From Bacteroidales bacterium (GTDB lineage: Bacteria; Bacteroidota; Bacteroidia; Bacteroidales; UBA12077): a stretch of DNA of 64,000 nucleotides. The first letter of the stretch is position 1. Each line of letters starts with the position of its first letter. The position numbers and the translations under genes were made by a program. This document shows, in pieces, positions 26,746 to 35,641 of the stretch. Under the pieces are notes generated by a model. The model ran no database searches. It was given only the letters and a program-made list of their open reading frames with translations, and was not told the DNA's origin. The DNA is taken from assembly GCA_016342685.1 (NCBI GenBank), contig JAEINU010000006.1, positions 95,916 through 159,915 of the forward strand, written 5' to 3'.

Positions 26746-26970
26746 AAAGTACTAACTATCCTTTATGCTTAGGTAATTTACCTAGAAAAAATCCAAATAT
26801 TTCCTATTTAAATTTCAGTTTTATTACGGATTGTTCACTAGAACCGTATGCGATAGTTTTGTCGCATGTGCAATTATTCTATCAATAGAAGTCCTGCAGG
26901 ATTATTCCTTTTTGAAGCTTATTGCTTCATCTCATTTTATTTGTCACAATTAACATTTAAATAAATAACT

Positions 26971-27807
26971 ATGAATCAGAAAGTAAAACTTTTTAGTGTG
27001 CTATTTGCTGTTCTATTATCGGTAAGTAGTTTGTTTGCACAAGAAAATGCTGTTGTTGAGGAATCCCCTTGGAGTATTGGAGCAGATTTTGTTAGTCGAT
27101 ACATATGGCGTGGTGTAAACTTAGGTGGATCATCACCAAGTATTCAGCCTTATTTGGAATATGGATTTGGCTCAGACAATCATTCTTTTGCCATTGGAGC
27201 ATGGGGAGCTTATTCATTAAGTGGATCACAAACAGGTCAGGAAGCAGATCTTTATTTGTCATATACAATTAAGGAAATGTTTTCATTAACAGTAACAGAC
27301 TATTTCTTTCCAGACGAGACTTCAGGAAGAAATAAGTATTTCAATTACAACATGGATTGGGATAAAATAAATAGTGGAGAAGAAGCGCAAACAGTTCATG
27401 TTATTGAAGCTGCTTTTAGTTTTAATGGAACTGAAAAGCTACCTGTTACTTTAATGTTCGCAATGAATGTGTGGGGTGCTGATTCCCAAAAATATAAAGA
27501 AGTATCAGGTACATTGGTTCCCGAAAATAAAATCGTAATGTCTAAATATCTCGAATTAGGGTATTCTACAGATGTTGATGGTGTTGCTGTTGATGTTTTT
27601 GCAGGTATGACATTCGATAATCCTAAAATTGAAAAAGGTGAACCTGAAGGTTTTTACGGACAAAGATCCGCAGGAATAATCAATCTAGGTTTCTCTCTTG
27701 CAAAAGAACTAAAAATCACAGATAATTATTCTTTACCGGTTTTTGGATCGTTAATTACAAATCCAGAAGCTGAAAATATATTTATGGTATTCGGAGTATC
27801 ATTCTAA
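26971..27807 (+). CDS. TorF-like putative porin / outer-membrane protein
   Basis: The 278-residue protein has a signal peptide (KLFSVLFAVLLSVSSLFAQ) and then beta-barrel sequence with SIGADFVSRYIWRGVNLGGSSPSIQPYLEYGF, characteristic of TorF-family putative porins. It ends with NIFMVFGVSF, an aromatic C-terminus typical of outer-membrane barrels. It lies 30 nt before an ammonium transporter gene on the same strand, so it probably provides an outer-membrane route for ammonium or another nitrogen source; this is inference. The upstream interval (26746-26970) holds small inverted repeats, including ATGCGA/TCGCAT, but no clear sigma-54 site. Confidence 0.8.
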   Translation: MNQKVKLFSVLFAVLLSVSSLFAQENAVVEESPWSIGADFVSRYIWRGVNLGGSSPSIQPYLEYGFGSDNHSFAIGAWGAYSLSGSQTGQEADLYLSYTIKEMFSLTVTDYFFPDETSGRNKYFNYNMDWDKINSGEEAQTVHVIEAAFSFNGTEKLPVTLMFAMNVWGADSQKYKEVSGTLVPENKIVMSKYLELGYSTDVDGVAVDVFAGMTFDNPKIEKGEPEGFYGQRSAGIINLGFSLAKELKITDNYSLPVFGSLITNPEAENIFMVFGVSF

Positions 27808-27837
27808 TCATTTTAATAATAATTAAAACTTACAACT

Positions 27838-29049
27838 ATGTTTGATAGTGGTTCAACAACTTTTATGATTTTATGTACAAGTTTGGTGATGTTAATGACA
27901 CCAGGTTTGGCATTCTTTTATGGTGGGTTAGCTAGTAAAAGAAATATTTTAGGAATTATGGCACAAACTTTTGTGTCTTTAGGTATTACTACAATTATGT
28001 GGGTGACAGTTGGATATTCACTATGTTTTAGTGGTGGCGAAGGTGGCATTATTGGGAATCTTGATTGGGCATTTTTAAAAGGAATAGCTTTCGATCAGGC
28101 TTTTGATAATGGTAAATACCCTGTTTATATTTTTGTAGCTTATCAAATGATGTTTGCGATTATTACTCCAGCCTTAATTACTGGTGCATTTATTAATCGT
28201 GTAACATTTAAAGCATACTTAATTTTCTTAGTAGTATGGCAATTGTTCGTTTATTATCCATTCGTACATATGATTTGGGGTGGTGGAATCATGGCTGAAT
28301 GGGGAGTTTTAGACTTCGCAGGTGGTGTTGTAGTTCATGCAACAGCTGGTTTTGCAGCTTTAGCTTCTGTAATTTATGTTGGTAAACGTCAAGATACTAG
28401 TTCTCCTCCAAATAGTATTCCATTAGTGGCTATTGGTACTGGTTTATTATGGTTCGGTTGGTATGGTTTCAATGCTGGAAGTGAATTAGATGTAGATGCT
28501 ATTTCGACTCTTGCATTCTTAAATACAGATGTTGCTGCTTCATTTGCTGCTATTACTTGGTTAATTATCGAGTGGGTAAAAGAAGGTAAACCTAAATTTA
28601 TAGGTTTATTAACTGGTGCAGTTGCTGGTTTAGCAACAATTACTCCAGCTGCTGGCTTTGTTCCATTATGGGCAGCTATGCTAATTGGTATTTCGGCTGG
28701 TGCAGTTTGTTTCTTAGCAGTACAAATGAAAAATAAATTAGGATGGGACGATGCTTTAGATGTATGGGGAGTTCACGGAGTAGGTGGATGCCTTGGTACA
28801 ATTTTGCTAGGTGTTTTCGCATATTCTAATATTAACGGACAAAGCGGCCTTTTAGAAGGTAATGTTAGTTTCTTTCTAAAAGAAGTGGCTGCTGTTGCTA
28901 TTGCTGCAGTTTATGCATTCGGATTTACCTATTTAATGCTTGTTCTTATAAACTTAATATCGCCTGTTAAGGCTACGGTAGAAGAAGAAGAGCTAGGTAT
29001 TGATCAAGCGCTTCATGGTGAAGTTGCTTATGATGAAGGTGCATTGTAA
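27838..29049 (+). CDS. amt: Ammonium transporter
   Basis: The 403-residue protein has about 11 membrane helices and Amt signatures: LVMLMTPGLAFFYGGLASKRN at the start, GGVVVHATAGFAAL with the first pore histidine, GFNAGSEL, and VWGVHGVGGCLGTI with the second pore histidine. It moves ammonium into the cell. A short charged C-terminus ends the protein. No PII (glnK) gene follows, which is the common partner of amt; the next genes are a ferredoxin on the opposite strand. It is probably co-transcribed with the porin-like gene upstream. Confidence 0.96.
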   Translation: MFDSGSTTFMILCTSLVMLMTPGLAFFYGGLASKRNILGIMAQTFVSLGITTIMWVTVGYSLCFSGGEGGIIGNLDWAFLKGIAFDQAFDNGKYPVYIFVAYQMMFAIITPALITGAFINRVTFKAYLIFLVVWQLFVYYPFVHMIWGGGIMAEWGVLDFAGGVVVHATAGFAALASVIYVGKRQDTSSPPNSIPLVAIGTGLLWFGWYGFNAGSELDVDAISTLAFLNTDVAASFAAITWLIIEWVKEGKPKFIGLLTGAVAGLATITPAAGFVPLWAAMLIGISAGAVCFLAVQMKNKLGWDDALDVWGVHGVGGCLGTILLGVFAYSNINGQSGLLEGNVSFFLKEVAAVAIAAVYAFGFTYLMLVLINLISPVKATVEEEELGIDQALHGEVAYDEGAL

Positions 29050-29075
29050 TTAAATCTAACCTAAACCATTAAATC

Positions 29076-29116
29076 AAAAGGGGATATACTTAATGTAGAA
29101 TCCCCTTTTATTTTTT
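29076..29116 (+). terminator. Terminator after the porin-amt genes
   Basis: AAAAGGGGAT at 29076-29085 pairs with ATCCCCTTTT at 29100-29109 around a 14-nt loop, followed by a T-rich run. Confidence 0.85.
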
Positions 29117-29121
29117 AATAA

Positions 29122-29152
29122 AGCATAAAAAAACCCGCAATAAATGCGGGTT
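29122..29152 (-). terminator. Terminator of the ferredoxin gene
   Basis: On the minus strand AACCCGCA (29152-29145) and TGCGGGTT (29139-29132) form a perfect stem with a 5-nt loop, followed by a U run, 19 nt after the ferredoxin stop codon. Confidence 0.85.
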
Positions 29153-29170
29153 GAATTTTTTAACTTTTGC

Positions 29171-29338
29171 TTATTCTGGGTGAATTGCTTCAACAGGACA
29201 AACATCAGCACAAGCACCACAGTCAGTGCAAGTTTCAGGATCAATTTTATAAATATCACCTTCAGATATTGCTTCTACTGGGCATTCGTCAATGCAAGTT
29301 CCGCATGCTGTGCAATCGTCAGTTATTACGTAAGCCAT
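29171..29338 (-). CDS. Small 2[4Fe-4S] ferredoxin
   Basis: This 55-residue frame runs from the ATG at 29338 to TAA at 29171. It contains two complete clusters of the type CxxCxxCxxxCP: CTACGTCIDECP (Cys 9, 12, 15, 19) and CTDCGACADVCP (Cys 37, 40, 43, 47), each followed by VEAI. The protein is a small bacterial ferredoxin able to carry one electron per cluster at low potential, as used by anaerobic enzymes such as pyruvate:ferredoxin oxidoreductase. It is monocistronic with its own terminator. Confidence 0.97.
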   Translation of the reverse strand: MAYVITDDCTACGTCIDECPVEAISEGDIYKIDPETCTDCGACADVCPVEAIHPE

Positions 29339-29503
29339 GATTTTTGATTTTTTAGTTATAAAAAATAATTAATTCAAGTACAAAATTATGCCCTTAATTT
29401 AAAATTAGAAATAAAAAGGCTATTAATAATAACTCACATCCTAATTTAGAACCAGTCTAAATAATAATGTTTGATAGAATGTATGTGTGATTTAACAGGA
29501 TGT

Positions 29504-30685
29504 TTACAACATATATTTTAAAGCAATGTAAGCCATTGTTCCCATGCCTGTTTTAAGTGCATCTTCGTCGATATTAAAATTAGAAGAATGTAAGGCTACA
29601 TATTCTTGATTTGCTTTTGATGTTCCTAGACGATAAAATGTTGCTGGTATTTCTTGAGAAAAATATGCAAAGTCTTCTGCAGTCATTCTTAAAGCGAGTT
29701 CTTCAACATTTTCATTTCCAAGAAATTCCTGAGCAAAAGAAATAGCTTTTTGTGTAGTTTCTTTGTTATTTTCTAAAACTGGGTATCCATTTTTAATATT
29801 AATTTCTATTGTTGCCTTATTATTTTTTGCTATTTGGTTTACAATTTCTGTAATCATTTTGTGTGCATCTTTTCGCCATGTCTCATTCATGGTTCTAAAG
29901 GTGCCTTCCATAAATACTTCGTTTGGAACAACATTGGTTGCGCCATTTGCAATCACCTTTCCAATTGTTAATACAGTTGGAACTCCTTCGGGTGATTTTA
30001 AGGGGACATTTTGTAGTTCTGTAATGATTTGCGCAGCCGTTAAAACTGTATTTGTTATTTTATGAGGCATTGCTGCATGTCCACCTTTTCCTTTTACGGT
30101 AAAATGAAGTTCATCTGTCGATGCCATATATACCCCAGATCTAAATGCTACTTTACCTGAATTTAGTTCTGGATAAACGTGTTGTGCAAGAATGAATTCT
30201 GGGCGTGGATTTTCAAGAGCTCCTTCTTCAATCATTAACTTTGCACCACCTGGAAGTTTTTCTTCCGCGGGTTGAAAAATTACTTTAACTGTACCTTCGA
30301 ATCGATCTTTTAAATCATTTAATATGAGTATTGTTCCAAAAATTGATGCTGTATGTGCATCATGTCCACATGCGTGCATTACTCCCTTATTCTGGGATTT
30401 ATATGTAACATTATTTTGTTCTTCAATAGGTAGAGCATCCATGTCAGCTCTTAATGCAATCGTTTTTACGCTTGGATTTTTGCCTTCCAAATAAGCAATA
30501 ATACCATTTCCCGCTATTCCTGATTTGTATTTAATTCCCAAATTATCCAATAAGGAAATAATGTACTTGGCAGTTTCAGATTCTTGAAATGATAACTCGG
30601 GATGTTGATGTAAATGTCTTCTAATTTTAACTACTTCGTTAAAATATTTTTCAGACAACTGTTTTATGGTAGTTTTCAAATCCAT
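29504..30685 (-). CDS. M20-family amidohydrolase (N-acyl amino acid/hippurate hydrolase type)
   Basis: The 393-residue protein has the M20D pattern: RRHLHQHPELSFQE near residue 25, LRADMDALPIEEQN, MHACGHDAHTASIFG with metal ligands, FQPAEEKLPGGAKLMIEEG with the catalytic Glu, and MTAEDFAYFSQEIPATFYRLG near the C-terminus. It hydrolyses amide bonds of N-acylated amino acids or similar compounds in the cytoplasm. It lacks a signal peptide. Its start overlaps the stop of the TauE/SafE-like gene by one base (TAATG on the minus strand), so it is the last gene of a tight three-gene operon. Confidence 0.92.
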   Translation of the reverse strand: MDLKTTIKQLSEKYFNEVVKIRRHLHQHPELSFQESETAKYIISLLDNLGIKYKSGIAGNGIIAYLEGKNPSVKTIALRADMDALPIEEQNNVTYKSQNKGVMHACGHDAHTASIFGTILILNDLKDRFEGTVKVIFQPAEEKLPGGAKLMIEEGALENPRPEFILAQHVYPELNSGKVAFRSGVYMASTDELHFTVKGKGGHAAMPHKITNTVLTAAQIITELQNVPLKSPEGVPTVLTIGKVIANGATNVVPNEVFMEGTFRTMNETWRKDAHKMITEIVNQIAKNNKATIEINIKNGYPVLENNKETTQKAISFAQEFLGNENVEELALRMTAEDFAYFSQEIPATFYRLGTSKANQEYVALHSSNFNIDEDALKTGMGTMAYIALKYML

Positions 30686-31062
30686 TATTTATCGAGTATC
30701 ATTTTTAGTGAGATTAATAACATAAAAATACCAAATATCTTTCTTAACGTTTTTGCAGGTAGATTAATCGAAATTATCGACCCTAAGTAACTTCCTAAAA
30801 TAAAAGCTATCATTAGCACAATTGCAAATTTAAAATTTACATAACCGTTTTTAGTGTAATTAATAACACCAAGAATCCCAATTGGGAAGAGTAAAACGGC
30901 AAGGCTGGTTCCTTGAGCCTGATGTTGTGTTAGTCCGAGAATAAATACCAGAGCCGGAACAATTATAATTCCACCGCCCAACCCTAACGATCCTCCTACG
31001 ATTCCAGCTAAGAATCCAATAACGATTAAAATTATTAACTCATTTATGCTCATTGGTTTCAT
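30685..31062 (-). CDS. Half-size TauE/SafE-family membrane protein
   Basis: The 125-residue product has four hydrophobic segments. LAGIVGGSLGLGGGIIIVPALVFI and QAQGTSLAVLLFPIGILG are the first-half signature of the TauE/SafE (DUF81) anion-export family. The usual protein has two such halves (about 250 residues), and only one is present here. Some Bacteroidota keep the single-module form, which may pair with itself. Substrates in the family include sulfite and organosulfonates, but none can be assigned. The start codon directly abuts the stop of the upstream gene. Confidence 0.75.
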   Translation of the reverse strand: MKPMSINELIILIVIGFLAGIVGGSLGLGGGIIIVPALVFILGLTQHQAQGTSLAVLLFPIGILGVINYTKNGYVNFKFAIVLMIAFILGSYLGSIISINLPAKTLRKIFGIFMLLISLKMILDK

Positions 31063-34000
31063 TTAAAAGTCTAAACTTAACGAAAAATAAAATATTCCAG
31101 AATTTACTTGTTGATTTTCAATTCCCCAAGCCCAATCAAAACGCGCAAAATATCCCAGTAGCATTGCTCTACAACCAAAACCGTAACCAGCTACTATTGG
31201 ATCTCTTTCTGTATCCAAAGTTGTAATTATAGATTTGTTATCAATAACTCTCGTGTCATAAGCATTCTCATTTGAGTAAGGATGCAATCCGCTCCAAGCA
31301 GTTCCCACATCAAAAAAACCGACAAGCTGTAAATTAGCCCAAAACGAAGAGTTCATGGGGTAATTAGAAAAATATTTTATAACAGGCAGTCTAAGCTCAG
31401 TATTTATTAGGGCAAAACTGTTTCCGTTTCGTATGTTCTGAGGAAAACCCCTTAGGTTTGTTGCTACAGCTTGGTAGGCATATTCTTCATCGTTTATTGG
31501 TATTTCATTTAATGGAATAAATGTCGGTGTTGTTTGTGAAAAGTTAGTCCAGTTATCTACACCGCCTAAATAGTATATTAGTTTATTGTGTCCAAAAGAG
31601 GTGCTTGCAGCAAAACGAGTGGCCAAAATTAGATCACGATGTATTCTCTGATAATGGCGAAAATCAGCGCCGACTATAAATAAATCTGATTTTGTTTTAT
31701 TAAGTTGATTGTAATATTCTCCGAATATTTTATACCGAGTGCCATTGTACAAGTTAACGCCTTTACTTATTGTATTATCAAAAATATAGTCGAATTTTAT
31801 TCCTGCCCATAACTTATGTACATCACCTTCTTTTAAGGTGTTTCTATTTATGGCTAAATAAGTTTGTCTGTCATGTCTTAATGTTAGAGTTCCTTTAATT
31901 GCATTTATTTGATTAAAAGGCAATGTGCGTAAGTATATTAATTTATTAGTTTGTGTTTTCGAAACAAAATCATCTGTTGTGTTTTCAAAGCTTTGTCGAT
32001 GATAAACAAATTGTTCGTCAATTTTCTTTTTCAGATTTTCTATACTAAATAGATATTCATTACTATTAAAGTCGGCAGAAAATCGAACACCCGCAACAAT
32101 TTTGTAATCTTCAAGCAAATCAAATGCACCTATCTTTAATAATGCATTAAATCCTGGATTAAAGTAAACTGCACCACCTGTGAATGCTTGGTATGTAGAA
32201 TTTAAAAAGCTAAAATCTATTTGGCTTACAACATGATCTGTATAAAAAGTTCGTTGATAAATTTTAATTTTTGGAAACTGCAATAAAGATTTTGAAGTAT
32301 CTACATTGGTATTGGCATATTTGTAATCAAAATATGGCTTCTCTATTTCAAATATATAGTGATCTACATCAACATTATTTTCTTCTTTTGAAAAGATTTT
32401 TAGTGAATCCGAATTCGTATAGTCTACCTGATTTTGAAATGCTATACTGTCTTCTTTTTGTGATAATTTATTTAAGTCTGATTTAAATTTTGTGTTTTGA
32501 AGCTCTTTATATTGTTCTGCATTAAAATTTTGCAATTCCATTTCTCGCATTTGAAAACTGCAGTTTTGTAAATTGGTCGATACATATTTGTTTTTAGTAT
32601 CATTAATATGATATTCCAAAATGTTTGTTTGATAATTTGTAAGAGGTCTCTGATTTAAAAAATATCTGTAATGAATAGCTGTATCAATAAAACTTATTGT
32701 ACTATCGTATTTGCCATAATACAAGTTTCTTATTCCATTTTTATCATTTAAATAATAATACTCATGATTTGTATTCTGAAACGCTCTTGTTTCGTTCTGA
32801 TCATTTGTATTTGTCAATCGCTTTAATACATTGCTTTTAAAAGAATAGTCATAGGAAAATAAATCAAACTGATTATTAAATGATTTTGAATCAGGTATTA
32901 TTGTATCATTAATTCGATTAGATGAAAATATAATTTCACTTGAGTTCTTTGCAAATTGTGGGTTAAAGTCGTCGGCAAGATCGTTGGTAATTTGCTCGTT
33001 GGTAGAAGATGCAATGTCGAATACATAAATATCTGTTTTGCTATTTTTAACAGCAGAGAAAACAATGCTTGAGCCATTATCTGAATATGAAAAATCCAAA
33101 ATCTTATCAAAATACAATAAGTTTCGTTCAACAAACTTGTCTTCTTTTAATATGTATTGAATAAGTTTTAATCCACCTTTTCTCTCAGTAATGATTGTAA
33201 GAATTTCACCTGTTGGATGCCAATTAATTACCGGATAAGATAAATCGTTAATTTGCTTTATTTTATAACCATGTTTTAATATTTTTTTTGATTTATTTTC
33301 TTTCGAGTCATAAATCCATATTTTGTATTGCCCTAATTCATTACTTATATAGGCTATTTTTTCGCCGTTAGGAGATAGTCTGGCTTGTTTATAGTAATTA
33401 TTATGTTTTTCTTTTTTTAAGATTTCCTTTCCTTTTATTGAATCTGTTTCTATTTTATCTTTCTCAAAAAAATTATCGTAAAATTCTAACCATTGTTTTG
33501 TAACCTCTTTAAACGGAATCCCAAGAACATTATAAAGAGCACTATTCGCACTTTTATTTACGCGCGTTAAATAAATTATGTCTGTAATAGCGTTGCTTCC
33601 ATAGTAATCATTAATGTATTTCCAAAAGGAGTGTCCGGCGTAAATTGCATCATTACCAGAAAGTCTATTGAATTTAGTATATCTTTTGTTAGTTATTCCG
33701 TCTTTAATATGGCTTTCTGTTTCGATGCTCCAATCTTCCGATAAATATGAGGTTAATCCCTTTACATACCATTCTGGTAGATTTAACATGGCCGAGCTGG
33801 CAAAATTGTCTGTTAGTCTACTGCCATAAAGCATTTCAAGAACAATAACTTCAGATATTGACGATTTCATTTCTTTTAAATAAAGCTGATGATCTCCTTG
33901 AAAAAATAGACTTACTTTATTGTTTCTGATTTTAGTAACTCCGCCGGTGTTAAATTCCTCCTTACCAGTAAGTAAGCCAATATTACTTTGCCTAAAATCA

Positions 34001-34293
34001 GTATACTTATTATAGACTAAAAAAATCAATCTCTTATTTAATGTGTGATTTAATTTTTCTTCCAATGATTGAATTTTTTTAGCAGCATTTTCTCCTGTAA
34101 AACGTGCAATAGCTTCTCCATCTTGATTAAAGTAGGTATCAAATTTGTCAAAACGATAAAACGACCAATAAAAGTCGTTGTATTGCACCCTGTTTTTACC
34201 AAAATCCATTTGATGCCCATTGTAGAATTGGGCAAACAAATCTGAGCAAAATAAAAAATAAAAAAATAAACTTAATAATAGAAGTTTCTTCAA
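31063..34293 (-). CDS. Peptidase-MA-like / beta-propeller / outer-membrane barrel fusion protein
   Basis: The 1076-residue protein has a signal peptide (LLLLSLFFYFLFCSDLFAQ). A first domain (about 30-290) resembles the gluzincin peptidase-MA fold, with LPEWYVKGLTSYLSEDW, but the expected HExxH helix reads SEVIVLEMLYG and lacks both histidines, so it is probably inactive. TolB-like propeller repeats follow (about 300-560, for example YISNELGQYKIWI and EIIFSSNRIND). The last about 380 residues are a beta-barrel of the surface-antigen/BamA type, ending FYFSLSLDF. It should sit in the outer membrane with a periplasmic propeller. It heads the operon with the TauE and M20 genes. Confidence 0.8.
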   Translation of the reverse strand: MKKLLLLSLFFYFLFCSDLFAQFYNGHQMDFGKNRVQYNDFYWSFYRFDKFDTYFNQDGEAIARFTGENAAKKIQSLEEKLNHTLNKRLIFLVYNKYTDFRQSNIGLLTGKEEFNTGGVTKIRNNKVSLFFQGDHQLYLKEMKSSISEVIVLEMLYGSRLTDNFASSAMLNLPEWYVKGLTSYLSEDWSIETESHIKDGITNKRYTKFNRLSGNDAIYAGHSFWKYINDYYGSNAITDIIYLTRVNKSANSALYNVLGIPFKEVTKQWLEFYDNFFEKDKIETDSIKGKEILKKEKHNNYYKQARLSPNGEKIAYISNELGQYKIWIYDSKENKSKKILKHGYKIKQINDLSYPVINWHPTGEILTIITERKGGLKLIQYILKEDKFVERNLLYFDKILDFSYSDNGSSIVFSAVKNSKTDIYVFDIASSTNEQITNDLADDFNPQFAKNSSEIIFSSNRINDTIIPDSKSFNNQFDLFSYDYSFKSNVLKRLTNTNDQNETRAFQNTNHEYYYLNDKNGIRNLYYGKYDSTISFIDTAIHYRYFLNQRPLTNYQTNILEYHINDTKNKYVSTNLQNCSFQMREMELQNFNAEQYKELQNTKFKSDLNKLSQKEDSIAFQNQVDYTNSDSLKIFSKEENNVDVDHYIFEIEKPYFDYKYANTNVDTSKSLLQFPKIKIYQRTFYTDHVVSQIDFSFLNSTYQAFTGGAVYFNPGFNALLKIGAFDLLEDYKIVAGVRFSADFNSNEYLFSIENLKKKIDEQFVYHRQSFENTTDDFVSKTQTNKLIYLRTLPFNQINAIKGTLTLRHDRQTYLAINRNTLKEGDVHKLWAGIKFDYIFDNTISKGVNLYNGTRYKIFGEYYNQLNKTKSDLFIVGADFRHYQRIHRDLILATRFAASTSFGHNKLIYYLGGVDNWTNFSQTTPTFIPLNEIPINDEEYAYQAVATNLRGFPQNIRNGNSFALINTELRLPVIKYFSNYPMNSSFWANLQLVGFFDVGTAWSGLHPYSNENAYDTRVIDNKSIITTLDTERDPIVAGYGFGCRAMLLGYFARFDWAWGIENQQVNSGIFYFSLSLDF

Positions 34294-34461
34294 AACAGTG
34301 CAAAAGATATTTAATTATTAAAAAACACACTTATTTTCGGGATGAATTTACCACAATAATATTAAAAGTTAAAGTTTGTTAACGACTATATCAAACGATT
34401 GATATTTATTATTTTTGTTTTGAGTATTTTATTTTAAAGTAATTTGATAAAAAATATAACT

Positions 34462-35541
34462 ATGAAAAAAATTGTTTTAGGAATTATTTCTTTAGTACTA
34501 ATCTCAAGTTTTGTTTTTGCACAGCAGAAGGACGCATTTATTTCTTTTGGAAAGGAAATTCATAATTTTGGAAAAATAAAGGAAAGTAATGGTAAAGTTG
34601 AATATAAATTTGAGTACGTAAATACAGGAAATTCTCCATTAATTATAACCAATGTGAAGGCTTCTTGCGGTTGTACTTCTCCAACATGGACAGAGAAACC
34701 TGTAATGCCAGGGCAAAAGGGTTTTGTAAGTGCTGTTTTCGATCCTTCAAATAGACCGGGAAAATTTAATAAGAGTATTATGGTCGAATCAAATTCTAGT
34801 AAATCTAGAGTTGTTTTAAGAATTACCGGAGAAGTTGCGCCAAGAGAAAAAACTGTTGAAGATTATTATCCAAAAACAATCGGTGAATTAAGATTAGAAA
34901 CAAATCATTTTGCATTTGTGCAAGTTGGTAATAATGAGGTAAAAAGAGATACGTTAAAGATTTATAACGCCTCTAGTTCAGGAATGGAAGTTTCGTTTGA
35001 AAATGTTCCAAAGTATTTAAGTCTAAGATTGTCTACCTCAGTTTTAAATCCTGGCGAAAAAGCATATATTGTTGGTGAGTATGATGGTGCCAAGGCTAAT
35101 GATTGGGGTTTTATTACCGATCGAGTAAAAGTTGTGGTAAAAAATCATGAACAGAAAATAGGTTCTATGACAATAAGTGCAAAAATTGAAGAGGACTTTT
35201 CTCATTTAAGCGAAAAGGAAAAAAGAGATGCACCAATTATCACTTTTGAAAATCCAAATTTCGATTTCGGATCAACAAAATCGAAGAATAAGATTGAGCA
35301 TGTATTTAAATTCAAGAATGAAGGTAAAAGAGATTTAATCATTCATAAAATTCGTGCTACTTGCGGTTGTACTGCAATAGCTCCTCAAAAAACCGTTATT
35401 AAACCCGGCGAAACTAGCTCGTTTAAAGCAACATTTACTCCAGGAAGCAGAACTGGAAAGCAACGAAAATCAATATATGTTATTTGTAACGATCCTAGTA
35501 AACCTACAGTGCGTGTAATGTTTAGTGGTCAATTATTATAA
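34462..35541 (+). CDS. DUF1573 protein with two repeats
   Basis: The start chosen is the ATG at 34462, giving MKKIVLGIISLVLISSFVFAQ, a clean signal peptide; an ATG at 34444 adds six residues. The 359-residue protein has two copies of the DUF1573 Ig-like module (about 25-125 and 255-359), each with SCGCT or TCGCT after a strand (NVKASCGCTSPTW and KIRATCGCTAIAP). Such proteins are common exported proteins of Bacteroidota; their function is not established. The gene is followed by a terminator and appears monocistronic. Confidence 0.85.
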   Translation: MKKIVLGIISLVLISSFVFAQQKDAFISFGKEIHNFGKIKESNGKVEYKFEYVNTGNSPLIITNVKASCGCTSPTWTEKPVMPGQKGFVSAVFDPSNRPGKFNKSIMVESNSSKSRVVLRITGEVAPREKTVEDYYPKTIGELRLETNHFAFVQVGNNEVKRDTLKIYNASSSGMEVSFENVPKYLSLRLSTSVLNPGEKAYIVGEYDGAKANDWGFITDRVKVVVKNHEQKIGSMTISAKIEEDFSHLSEKEKRDAPIITFENPNFDFGSTKSKNKIEHVFKFKNEGKRDLIIHKIRATCGCTAIAPQKTVIKPGETSSFKATFTPGSRTGKQRKSIYVICNDPSKPTVRVMFSGQLL

Positions 35542-35561
35542 CTTAAGATTAAAAAAGTTTT

Positions 35562-35595
35562 AAAGGAGATTTAAATTTAAATCTCCTTTTTTTTT
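35562..35595 (+). terminator. Terminator of the DUF1573 gene
   Basis: A 28-nt perfect palindrome with AAAGGAGATTTAAA as its half (35562-35589) is followed by a T run, 20 nt after the stop codon. Confidence 0.88.
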
Positions 35596-35641
35596 ATTTC
35601 TAGGTCGATATATTATAATTTCGCAAAAAAGAGATTGCTTT

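Noticed and set aside
26746..26970. Sigma-54 promoter for the porin-amt genes
   Set aside because: No GG/GC pair at -24/-12 spacing was found; only small inverted repeats are seen.
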